DNA of 64,000 nucleotides. It comes from Episyrphus balteatus (taxonomy: Eukaryota; Arthropoda; Insecta; Diptera; Syrphidae). The notes under the pieces are model-generated. The model was given only the letters and a program-made list of their open reading frames with translations. It was not told the origin of the DNA and searched no databases. Positions 1 to 9,545 of this stretch are shown here, one piece after another. The stretch's first letter is position 1, and each line of letters starts with the position of its first letter. Both the position numbers and the translations under genes were made by a program. The DNA lies in assembly GCF_945859705.1 (NCBI RefSeq), contig NC_079136.1:44157989-44221988 (forward strand), given 5' to 3'.

Positions 1-930
1 TTTGTACCGTAGATAGGTAATTAAATAAATTATAATTGTACAAAATTTCAATTAATTTCATATTCAAAATTCGGAGATAACGGTAAAAAGATGTTCTTTT
101 CCAACACACGTTATATCTTTTGATATAGTGCACATGCAAATTTGGTTTAACTTAAATACGCATGCTGATAACATAACCTTTCATTTGATATATCACACAT
201 AACGTTACGTGCTCTACAAGTTACACAATTTTAAATTGAAATCTCAGTCTGGAAATTCGACATGGTTGACTTAAAAAAATTCTAACTTCTCTTGTAGACA
301 TCTTTGAAATAAGATTTATACATCATTATACAAGGTGAAACAATAAGCTTTCACATGGTATAAAATTTTTTACAAGTTGTCAAACAAAAAATTTATTTAA
401 TAGCATGAGAACATAAAAATTAATGTTTTTTTTGCTTTTTGGATGAAATTTTATCGAGTTTAAAAAATTCTAGCTCTTTTTGTAGATGTCTCATAGACTT
501 GATCGATATATATATTTTGAGCTAAGACAATAAGCTTTCAGATGGTGTAAATTTGTATAGGTTGTTAGGGAAAAAAATGGATTTAATAGTGTGAGAAGAT
601 AAAAATACGTGTTTTTTCGCTTTTTTTGATGGAAATTGATCAAGTTCAAAAATTTCTAGCTCTTTTTGTAGATGTCTCATACACCTGATTGATATATATA
701 TTTTTAGCTAAGACAATAAGCTTTCAGATGATATAAAATTTATTTAGGTTGTCATAAAAAAAACATGGATTTGAAGGTGATAGAATAAAAATAGGTAGAT
801 TTTTTCTATTTTTTTTTGCAAGAAAAATGATTTTTTAAGGTTTCACTTCTACCACGTGTGAATTGCACACATGATTTTTTTTTTAAAATTATACATAGAA
901 TCATTATAAAATTAAAGCTACACAAAAAAA
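1..930. repeat. AT-rich dispersed repeat with ~187 bp internal units, cut by the window edge
   Basis: Non-coding. A block that includes a 'tagctctttttgtagatgtc' core and an 'aataagctttca(g/c)atg' core recurs at about 283, 470 and 657, giving a period near 187 bp. The same sequence is found in reverse orientation at about 29560-30130; shared segments include the ones around 'cctttcatttgatatatcac' and 'tctcagtctggaaattcgac'. It therefore looks like a dispersed non-autonomous repeat whose outer end lies left of the window. No TIR or TSD can be seen because the left edge is missing. It abuts the 3' end of LINE-A. Confidence 0.55.
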
Positions 931-952
931 TAAAATTATATATTTACATTAT

Positions 953-2393
953 TTAATTAGTTAAAAAATACAAATTTAACATATTTTTGAATGAGTTTCT
1001 ACTCAAATGGAAATTAAAATCTATATTATTTGACACAATATTAATCTCCCTAACACTGCGAGTCATAGGTTCATTAAACGCATAATTTACTCTATGAACG
1101 TTTTCGCGGAATAAGGTTCGAATTCTTAGTTCTCTAGAAGGAGCGTAAAGATCTATCAGCGATAACAAATAAGGACAATCAATATGATATGATAAAATAT
1201 CACTGACAAAATTTATAGCAAACATCTTACGGCGGTTTTCTAATGTCTGTATACCAATAAGCTGACATCTAACGTTATACGAAGGCATTTCAATGTTCCA
1301 GCCTAGTTTGTGTACTACAAATCTTGTAAATTTTTTTTGGACATTTTCTATTCTTGTAATATGAACATTGTAATGAGGATTCCACACTACGCAGCAATAT
1401 TCCAGGACCGATCTAACATACGAAACATAAAGGGCTTTTAGAGTGTATGGGTCCCTAAGACCAAACGAATTACGAAAAATAAAACCCAACATAGAGTTGG
1501 CTTTGTTCACCATGAATTCTGTGTGAAGTACAAAGTTTAGCTTGTAATCAAAAATTACTCCAAGGTCTTTTTTAATAGAAACTCTTTCAAGGACATGATT
1601 ATGCATATTGTAATCGTAAACGATAGGTAACAAACGACGAGTAAACGAAACACATTGACATTTGGATATGTTTAGGGCTAATTGGTTTATATTGCACCAG
1701 TTGATAAGATTTTTAACATCATTTTGGAGAAGCGTACAGTCTGTTAAATTTTTTACACGTCTAAAAAATTTTAAATCGTCCGCAAACATAAGACACGTTG
1801 AGTTAGTAAGGACATCAGGAAGGTCATTTATAAAAATAAGGAACAGCATTGGACCTAAATGACTCCCTTGTGGAACGCCGGAAGTTACAGAAAAGGGATG
1901 AGAGATAATCGAATCAATTGAAACCATCTGGCTGCGTCCTGTAAGATAAGCTGTCAGCCATTGAAGCATGTTGGAATGAAAACCTATGTTCTCTAATTTT
2001 TGTAATAAAATTTTATGATGCACCCTATCAAACGCCTTTGCAAAATCGGTGTAGATAACGTCCACTTGGTAACCCTTTTCTAATGAATTGAGAATACAAT
2101 TCGTGAAAATGGTTAGGTTAGTGGAAGTTGATCTACCGGATACAAAGCCGTGTTGGTACGGGGATATCGTTTCTTTCAATATAAAATTCAATTTATCGCA
2201 AACAATTTTCTCAAATAATTTAGGAATTGAGGACAATTTACTTATGGGTCTGTAGTTTGTGATTTCCTGTTTTGGACCACATTTGTGAATAGGAGTAACG
2301 AAGGACGTTTTCCATTCTGGCAAAAATACACCATACTTTAACGAACTATTAAAGACAAAACACAAAACTCTAGATAGAGCGACGGAACATTTT
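953..2393 (-). pseudogene. LINE-A ORF2, C-terminal half (reverse transcriptase and thumb/C-terminal region)
   Basis: An open frame of about 470 residues carries the RT core: a 'YRPIS' block, 'DFAKAFDRVHHKILL', 'SGVPQGSHLGPMLF', and the catalytic 'FADD' in 'MFADDLKF'. A thumb region and the LINE C-terminal motif area ('VWNPHYNVHI') follow. RT would copy LINE RNA at a nicked genomic target. The frame does not begin here. Upstream codons (K-C-S-V-A-L-S-R) run straight into the insertion junction at 2394, and the preceding part of the same RT domain is found at 5161 and beyond on the far side of the insertion. It stops with TAA near 953, only a few bases from the A/T-rich 3' tail. Split and therefore non-functional. 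Family assignment to RT is secure; the clade (Jockey/CR1 group) is an inference from motif style. Confidence 0.88.
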
Positions 2394-2589
2394 TGAAGTT
2401 ATACTTCTTATGGGAGGGTGGGTATGAAAATTTACTTTTTGACAAGAATGTCAAAGGGATTATGACGCGATCACCCTGGGTAGCAGGGCTGTCGTTTCAC
2501 CTTTAGAGTAGGCAGTACTTTAGTATTTAAAAATGCAGTACGCCGCAGTACGGCAAACATAAAACACACAACACGTTGCAAGTAACATG

Positions 2590-2691
2590 TTTCATGTGGC
2601 AAGTTGCCTGTGGCAAGTTGCATGTGGCAAGTTACATGTGGCAAGTTGCATGTGGCAAGTTGCATGTGGTAATTTCCATGTGGCAAGTTGC
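2590..2691. repeat. 14-bp tandem array (unit TGGCAAGTTGCATG)
   Basis: About seven to eight copies of a 14 bp unit, TGGCAAGTTGCATG with point changes. The array ends exactly at the left boundary of the nested hAT-like element, and the last eight bases (CAAGTTGC) serve as its TSD. It lies inside the 2394-5132 TIR element. Confidence 0.85.
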
Positions 2692-4836
2692 CAGGGTTGC
2701 AAAAAGCTCACTTTTCAGCTCAGCTCACAGCTCAGCTCAAATTTGAGCTAGGTACCATAGCTTAGCTCATTTGAGCTGAGCTGAAAGTGAGCGCCCCAAC
2801 TTCCAACGCCTATATCTCGGAATTTTGAATAAAATGAAAAAAAAATTTTTTGATGCCAAAAGGTAGCGGGGACTCTAACCTACATTTGGATACAACTCTC
2901 ATCCCTGTAGGTCCACGCGTTCTCAAACCGGGAGAACTTAAAAGTAAAAAAAAATAGGCACGATTCTGAAAAAATAGGCATGATGTGGCGGTTTAACATG
3001 GAAGGCCATTTTTTAAAAATCTGAAAATGTGCAAAGCGTAGGCCCATGACAAAAGCTATCATTTGGCATCACTCCCAAAAATTGCTCTCAAGCGGTTTAG
3101 CTTTCAGGAGCGTTCAAAGATTCGGGGATTTTTCGAAAAAAAATTTTACCCCAACTTTCAAACGCGATTTTCTCGGAATTTTGAAAAAAATCGAAAAACC
3201 GGATTATACCACTATCGGCTAGCTGAGAATATAAGCTTTCATATGGCACCACTCCCCTGTCTCTAGATCAAAGCGTTCAGCTCCCAGAAGTTTTTTCGCG
3301 CCCCCAACTTCCAACGCCTATATCGCGGAATTTTGAAGAAAATGAAGATAAAATTTTTGATGCCAAAAGGTAGCGGGGACTCTAGCCTACATTTGGGTTC
3401 AACTCCCATCCCTGTACCCCAACTTTCAAACGTGATTTTCTCGGAATTTTGAAAAAAATCGAAAAACCGGATTGTACCGGAATTTTTTTTTATGATAAAA
3501 AAAGAAATATACCTATTACTAAAAAAATAGAAATATATTTACTATTAAAAAAACCAAGAGAAAAGATCACGAAAAATTATCTGTCTTATTTATAAAAATA
3601 TCCATGTGTTAAAATAATTCCATTAATAACTAGAACCAAACATCTTAAGCTATGGTGTTTTATAAAAGTTTAAAATATCTTCATATTTCATTATTAGCTC
3701 AGGGAAATTAGTCAAAATATGGGCATGAAATCGCATTTTTCGCGGGACAAAATTTTTTTCATGAAATGTGTTCGGGTGGTTGTCCTTATCATAAAAGTCA
3801 ATTTGTTGGGATAATTGGAGGTTGGGAACAGCCGCCATCTTGGAAAAGAGATTGGTATCGTTTTTATTGAATAGCTCCATTGTTATTCATTTTAACAAAA
3901 AATGACAAAGGTAAGACTTATTAACAATAAAATTATCTAAAAAATGATATACAAAACAATTCCGTGAGTTGATTAAATAAAATTTTATAGTTGGTCAAAG
4001 TGCGGGTTTGTATCGCAAGGTTGGGACAAAATGACATTTTTTCATATATCTGACGAACTTTCGATTTGTTTGGATAATTCTTCAAGAATGAATTGTAGAA
4101 CTTATAATTACCTATAAAATGAGCCCACAATCGTTATTGTCACCATCGTATTGTAGAAGTAATCTAACTCCGAAACTCTCCATGTAAAAGTCAAAAGTAA
4201 GAAAAAAGCTGTTTTTTTGCTAGTAGGCCGAGAAAATTTTGGGAGTAGAGGTATAACCAAAATATAAGTACGCAGTTTTGCAGCCATACGCGTGTTAATG
4301 TCGATTTCGAAGGTCTGACAACTCTAATTTTGTGCTTTATACGGTTTTTGGGGGGTTAAATAACGTAAGTTTTCCAGATAATGTGAATGGGCTAAATGTA
4401 TACTATTTGAAATTATAAATATACAAGCTGATGCTCTATTATTTTTCCTAAATCTGAACACCCCAATCTTGATGATGTGACCAATAGAACTATATACAAG
4501 CCGTTTATACGATTATGTTTTAGAAGCTTTTTTTGTTTAGATTTTTGTTTGTTTATTTGAATTGAAAAGCCTGATATGGTTAGTTAAAAAAGCTTATATC
4601 GTGAGTTCTATTAACCCCATAGCTATATACTTTCCAAATAAAAATCAATGTATCCTCTCACCCATCACAGCTCAGCTCAGCTTACTTTACCTTAGCTCAC
4701 CCAACAGCTCAGCTCAACCATCAGCTCAGCTCAAATGAGCTGAGCTATGGTACATAGCTCAAAAGTGAGCTAGCTCAAAATTTGAGCTGAGCTGCGAGCT
4801 GAGCTCAGCTCACTTTTGAGCTTTATAGCAACCCTG
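2692..4836. mobile_element. hAT-like non-autonomous element with AGCTC-rich long TIRs
   Basis: Starts CAGGGTTGC at 2692 and ends GCAACCCTG at 4836. Flanking 8-mers are CAAGTTGC (2684-2691) and CAAATTGC (4837-4844), an 8 bp TSD with one mismatch. CAGGG termini and an 8 bp TSD are hallmarks of the hAT superfamily. The TIRs extend about 110 bp as a dense series of overlapping AGCTCAGCTC / GAGCTGAGCT palindromes (2707-2785 and 4668-4825). The 2.1 kb interior has no credible ORF; small open frames at 3063-3266, 3650-3880 and 3933-4130 have no recognisable domain. Such elements depend on a transposase supplied elsewhere. Confidence 0.78.
2791..3480. repeat. Imperfect internal duplication inside the hAT-like element
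   Basis: A block beginning 'gcgccccaacttccaacgcc' at 2791 is repeated at 3298; both copies continue through 'ttgatgccaaaaggtagcgg'. A second module, 'accccaactttcaaacg', occurs at 3148 and 3416. The second copy of the whole unit is shortened by an internal deletion, so spacing falls from about 507 to 268 bp. Confidence 0.7.
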
Positions 4837-5160
4837 CAAATTGCCTATTGCTACTACTAGTGCTGAATCATAAAATTACCATATCGCACATTTTATGCGC
4901 AATTCATTTACTTTCGTTAAGCATATACCGTACGTTCTGAACCGCACAACATGAGTAAATTTCACAGAATAAATTGAAAACTACATGGACGCAAGGAGGA
5001 TGAAAGAATTAATTTATTGTTCACTTGATAAAAATGTAAAAAAACGAACTGTGGATTAATTAATTAAATAATAGATGTTAAAAATATCAAATGAAATTCA
5101 TTTACATATACTGAATGAGAAGTATAACTTCAGTCGCGTGTACATGTGTACACACACTCT

Positions 5161-6523
5161 TTTTTTCAAAACAATAGGTGGAATTTCATCCGGACCAGAA
5201 TTAATGTCTTCAGTTAGACCACATAGATCTAATTCCACATCCGATATGGTAACACTTAAATTACCTATGTTTAGACTATTTAGGGACTGGCAGAAAGAGG
5301 TGTTTGTGACATTACTAGAATCGATATAATTTGACTTAAAAAACTTAGCAAAGGCATCGCAAATTGATGGTAGACTTGTTAAAGTCGAACCTAAATATTG
5401 CATACTTTTAGGGAATCCATTTGATTTTTTTTTTATTTTTAATGAAACTCCAAAAACATTTACTATTGACTCTTAACTTGGATTCCATAGAGTAAATATA
5501 GTTTTTATATAAAAATTTATTTAGAACATTGAAATTCTTTTCTAATTCATCATAAATACTGCGCAAATTGGCATCAGAAGAACACTTTCGTAAACATTTG
5601 TATGCTTTATTCTTTTTATTGTTTAAATTAATTAATCGACCGTTATACCAAGGAGGCTTAGAAGCATTTTTCAATTTAGTTTTAGGAACGAATAGATCGA
5701 TAGCCGTCTTAAGAGAACTAAGAAAATTGTTGTGAAAATTTGATAATTCACAAGATTGGATAAAAGTTGAAGGCAGTGCTAGATTATTATTGATATAACT
5801 CGCAATGTTACTGAAATTAGCTTTGGAGAAATTATATCTATATTGAAAAGGCATTTTTGGTTTGAAAAAGTTTAGTATTTTAAATTCAAAAATCAAAGCA
5901 ATGTGATGTAAAGTGTTTGGAAATATTGGAAAAATAGAATTATTTACGAACAAATTTAAGTCTTTGTCTGCAAACAATAAATCGAGTGTTCTATTTAAAC
6001 TATTTTTACAATTGTTCATTTGAATCAAATTAACAGTTAAAAGCGAATCAATAAATAAAGAATCACACTCATTATTTACATTAAAAGGAACTAGAAAACC
6101 TTCATCAGAGTCAAATACCCAATTTAAATTCGGCAAGTTAAAATCACCTACTAAAATGACATGCTGATTATTATTAAGCTTAGAAATATAATAAATACAG
6201 TTATTTATATGTTCTTTATACAAATCTATATGGCTCTTTGGCGGAATATAACTTACTATTAGAAAAATATCTTTTTTACAATTTAATGATTCCTTGATAA
6301 TAATTTGATCAATGTCAAAAGATGAATTATTTGATGTTGGCAATGCTAATTCGGTACAGGCATATAAAAAGCGCACAGCAAGCAGCACCCCTCCTCCTCT
6401 TTCTAGTCCAGTGGATACAGAACATCTGTCTTTACGAAACACAGAGTATTGATGACTATTAAACATCTCTGCATTGTTGTGATTCTTGGTTAGCCATGTC
6501 TCGGTAAAAGCCATAGAGGAAGG
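5161..6523 (-). pseudogene. LINE-A ORF2, N-terminal half (endonuclease and start of RT)
   Basis: On the minus strand the frame shows an AP-endonuclease-type domain: 'MAFTETWL' with the conserved Glu, a 'YIPPKS' block, 'VGDFNLPNLNW', and 'RTLDLLFAD' with the late Asp. It continues into the linker before the RT ('PPWYNGRL') and the RT entry motif 'GPDEIPPIVLKK' at about 5165-5200. The frame shifts once in a run of ten A at about 5426-5436; both reading frames on either side align with the expected protein. The endonuclease would nick genomic DNA to prime reverse transcription. Its 5' end is lost at the junction with the 6524-6791 fold-back, so the first residues (the catalytic Asn region) are missing. 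Confidence 0.82.
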
Positions 6524-6791
6524 AAGGGGGGTACGAGTCGGCTCTCTAGGTATTCCTTCCTCTATGATGACGATGGTGACGGTGGTGGTGATGGCTGAGA
6601 CGGTGGCGATGGCGGTGGCGGCGGCGACGATAATAGCGGTGGTGTTGAAGGTGTGTATGAAGTAGCAGAAAGAGTCGATCTTAAGAATGGTGTGATGGGA
6701 GATAGCGATGATGACGAAGATAATGAAGGTGATAATGATGCCGACGATCATAGAGGAAGGAATACCTAGAGAGCCGACTCGTACCCCCCTT
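6524..6791. mobile_element. GC-rich fold-back element with perfect 45-bp TIRs
   Basis: Bases 6524-6568 and 6747-6791 are perfect reverse complements over 45 bp (outer part AAGGGGGGTACGAGTCGG). The ~178 bp loop is rich in GGT/GAT/GGC trinucleotides and is much more GC-rich than its surroundings. In different minus-strand frames it would encode Ser/Pro-rich or Ala/Ile/Thr-rich runs. A ~23 bp subset of the arm (CTCTAGGTATTCCTTCC and neighbours) also occurs at 7238-7262, about 450 bp away in LINE-A. No clear TSD; the left flank itself contains a short inverted echo of the arm, so duplication by template switching is also possible. Confidence 0.65.
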
Positions 6792-7292
6792 ACCTAAAAC
6801 ACCCGCAAATTTAATTTCAGATAATCTCTCTTATTTTTCTCTTGTTTTCCTATCTGTGAATACGTGTGAAAAGTACAATTCGTTTAATACCTTCCTTTCA
6901 CCAGTAGATGTCCTCACAAATTTTGAATTTAAACATGATTTTGGTTTGTACATGAACTTGAATAGCTCAAATAGCTCACTCCAGACACCCACCTTTCAAT
7001 AAATTTGTACAGAAATAAAAAAAAAAGGTTCGTGTTTTGAATTTATTATATTATTTTTTTATGAATTTATTTCCTACTGAGCACTTAAATTGTTTTTAAT
7101 TGTTTTGAGCTCAACTCCACAGTTGAATGTGTTGGTGCCATTTAAAATGCACGGGAAAACTACCACATATAAGCACTGTGGAGTTTTTTCTCTCATTGCA
7201 GCTTGTAGGGTGGAAGAGAAAAACCAACCGAAGTCGCGTCTCTAGGTATTCCTTCCTCTATGCCGACGATGGTGAAGTTGGTGTTTGGCAAA
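6792..7292. other. Unassigned segment between LINE-A ORF1 and ORF2
   Basis: No convincing frame. It contains a hairpin around 'actccacagt...actgtggagt' (7113-7185) and the third copy of the fold-back arm core (7238-7262). The ORF2 start codon region of LINE-A should lie here, but I could not recognise it, so part of this stretch may be foreign or rearranged. Confidence 0.4.
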
Positions 7293-8198
7293 TTATGGCT
7301 GATGTAAGAGACTCGGAGGCTCGGGTTGTATGGTTTGCGTTTTCTCTTTCCTGTCCAGAGTTAAAAAATATTTAACTTGAACATGAATGGGCCAGAGCGA
7401 AGAGTCCATGACTGTTGATAAATGTTCATGTGACACACTCAATTTAAATGTAACGAATTTAAGTTCAGAAACATTTGCATCCTTTTTTAATAACATAAAA
7501 CATTTAAATGAATCTGTAGGAATGTTTGTTTTTGAAGATATGAATTTAACAATGTCATCGGGAGTAGTTGTGTTAGCAAAACGAGATAGATGAAGCCATT
7601 TTATTTTTGGTATAGCACTTAAATCTGTTGACGTATCGGTGCCAATAATTTTCATTTCTCTTTTCTTTTTTGGGGGGTTTTTTTTTTTACTCACAACAAC
7701 AAACTCGGCGGTTTTAGAATCATTTTTATTTGAAGGTCCGGGATTATTATTATTTAATGAAGGGTCATTGATTGAGATAAATTCCATTTCTGAATTTTCA
7801 GTTAAATTGTTATTGACACCAGGCATATCACTATTTTCGCGATTTAAATCATTGCTATTGTCGATTTGACTTGGTGAAGAGTCAGACATGATTTTTTTCG
7901 CTAATTTGCGAGGTGGGGAATTCAACTGAGACACTTTAAAGGAAGAGAACTCTCTTTTGAGATCATTTAAACTCTCGGAAAGGTCATTAAAACTGTTAAT
8001 AAACTGTTAAAGATTAATACTTTGACAAGAATTGCATTTCCAGAATAATCTTTTTTCGGCAATTATACCAAAATCGTTGTCACTTATATCGACACAATTT
8101 TTATGAAAAAAACGACCTCAGAAATATTCGCATTGTACGTATTTAACTTCTTTGGATCGTTTTATACTTTGGTCGCACTTAGCGCAAACTTTAGACAT
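7293..8198 (-). pseudogene. LINE-A ORF1: PHD-finger plus RRM-like nucleic-acid-binding protein, broken
   Basis: The frame starts with ATG at 8198-8196. The first ~64 codons carry a C4HC3 pattern: Cys5-x2-Cys8, Cys23, then His and Cys, and finally Trp-x-Cys-x2-Cys, which is a PHD-type zinc finger. Two in-frame stops occur. One is a TGA at 8120-8118 (codon 27), exactly where the fourth zinc ligand is expected. The other is a TAA at 8009-8007 (codon 64). The frame then stays open to 7293 with a Lys-rich low-complexity stretch and an RRM-like fold region ('IKWLHLSRFANTTTPDDI'). ORF1 proteins of this kind bind LINE RNA; PHD fingers in ORF1 are known from several CR1-group elements. No function can be expected from this copy. 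Confidence 0.75.
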
Positions 8199-8248
8199 GG
8201 TGAAGATTAAATCAACCGACCTTGAGAGAAGTTAGTCTAAGACTAACT

Positions 8249-9196
8249 ACTATATATCAAGTTATGCATTCGTACAAAAAAAAAAGTTGAGATAACATTT
8301 TTCCATGACATTACGATGGTAGACAATGCCAAAAAAGTGGGTCCCGGAAGTCCGTCTGTCTGTCTGTCTGTCTGTCTGTCTGTATAAGGAGCTACAGCCT
8401 AAACGGATGGACCGATTAATGTCAAACTTGGTATGTAGCGTTATTTGGCGACTCTCCAGAGGGGTTTTTGGAATTAATTTTTTTGGACCAAAAATAACGG
8501 TACTTGTCATATACTGATTTTAGTAAAATTGAAATATCTCAAAAACGGCTCCAACGATTTTGTTTAAAAAATTCAAATATTAGTTTTAAGCTGAGGTCTA
8601 TATTTCAATGAAAATTTTTTTTTTCGAAAATCGTTATTAACGGTACCTGCCATAGAACCGTTTTTTTTCAAATTCGAATATCTCCGAAACTTCTTATTCG
8701 ATTTCAACGAAACTTTTTGTGAAGAAGCATTTATATGATTTAAATATAAACCAAAAATTAAATTTCCAAAAAAATAATTTTTGGATTTTTAAAAAAATTT
8801 TGAACATTTTTTTTTGAAAAATCAAATTTTCGAAAACGGGACATTGAATTTTTTTGAAATTTTGTTTTTAGATGTTGATTAGTGATGTCTACAAAATGGC
8901 ATTACAATTTTATTTTAAAACTTTTTTTCCAAAAAATTATTTATAAAAAATTGTTTTTTTAAAAAACGGCTCTAACGATTTTGAAAATTTTTTTTCTAAA
9001 AATGCACGTTAATATATCAATCAAAACTGCATACTTGTTTTGAAGGGCAATTTAATTTCTGATTTTATTTTATTTTTTTTTTTTTAACGAATTTTATTTT
9101 TTTTTTCCAAATTTCTATATAAAAAGTCTTAAAAATGTAAGCAACTTTAACTCCAAGAGCAAGTTCGTGCGACCCAGTCGTGCATTTTATTTTTTT
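8249..9196 (+). mobile_element. (GTCT)n-bearing dispersed element, copy 1
   Basis: Non-coding and ~950 bp. It begins ACTATATATCAAGTTATGC and ends near GTCGTGCATTTTATTTTTT. A reverse-oriented copy with the same ends lies at 52397-53391. Near the start is a (GTCT)n tract (about 8354-8382), followed by a conserved block ('cagcctaaacggatggac', 'ctccagaggggtttttgg'). The rest is many A/T-rich degenerate motifs. The layout recalls the mini-me elements of flies, which carry (GTCY)n proto-microsatellites, but I recognise this by structure only. No TIR was seen. Confidence 0.7.
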
Positions 9197-9545
9197 AAAT
9201 ATTAGTCGAATTTCTTACAGTTTTAACTATTTGGCCTTACATTAGGTTTAAAATTATAGTTGAAATATTTAATGTATGTAAATAGCCAAAAATTCTAAAA
9301 AAAAGTACGACGAATATTAAAGAAAAATATTTAATGCACACATTTTCCATTGAATTTTTTTTAATGCAGACATTTTTTATTTGCATTTTTTTATTGCAAT
9401 AAAACTTTTTTTTTAATGAAAAAATATTTTTTTTTGCCATTAAATATTTTTTTTTAATGCAAATATTTTTCAGTTGTAATATGTTTATTTTTTAATTTCA
9501 AATGCATTTTTTTAATTGATATTTTTACTTAGCTATTGCATTTAG
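9197..9545. repeat. AATGCA / ATTTGCA degenerate simple repeat
   Basis: Poly-T runs are separated by TGCA-type cores ('ttaatgcagacattttttatttgcattttttt'-like spacing). A related stretch is at 40860-41190; both share the neighbourhood 'cgacgaatattaaa' / 'aatgcacacatttt'. It directly follows the (GTCT)n element. Confidence 0.5.

Larger units (their letters stand above)
2394..5132. mobile_element. DNA-transposon-like element with TIR TGAAGTTATACTTCT, inserted in LINE-A
   Basis: The left end reads TGAAGTTATACTTCTTAT at 2394; the right end at 5118-5132 is its reverse complement (AGAAGTATAACTTCA), giving a ~15 bp TIR that is itself partly palindromic. The sides rejoin LINE-A ORF2 coding sequence at an A-run. 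On the right, 27 bases (5133-5159, with a TGTACATGTGTACA palindrome) lie between the TIR and resumed LINE sequence, so either the element end is asymmetric or the TSD is complex. The payload is non-coding: 2410-2589 unassigned, a 14 bp tandem array, then a nested hAT-like element, then 4845-5117 unassigned. No transposase is visible. Superfamily unknown. Confidence 0.6.
930..8210 (-). mobile_element. LINE-A: decayed non-LTR retrotransposon, split by nested insertions
   Basis: Reading on the minus strand from about 8210 to 930 gives, in order: ORF1 with a PHD-type zinc finger (8198-7293); ORF2 endonuclease (6520-5440); the start of the RT region (to about 5161); and the rest of the RT and the C-terminal region (2393-953). 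This order and content fit a CR1/Jockey-group LINE. The element is dead: ORF1 has two in-frame stops, ORF2 has an A-run frameshift near 5430, and two foreign segments (2394-5159 and 6524-6791) interrupt it. The 3' end seems to lie a few dozen bases past the ORF2 stop in an A/T-rich tail. No convincing TSD could be read. Exact clade is uncertain. Confidence 0.8.
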
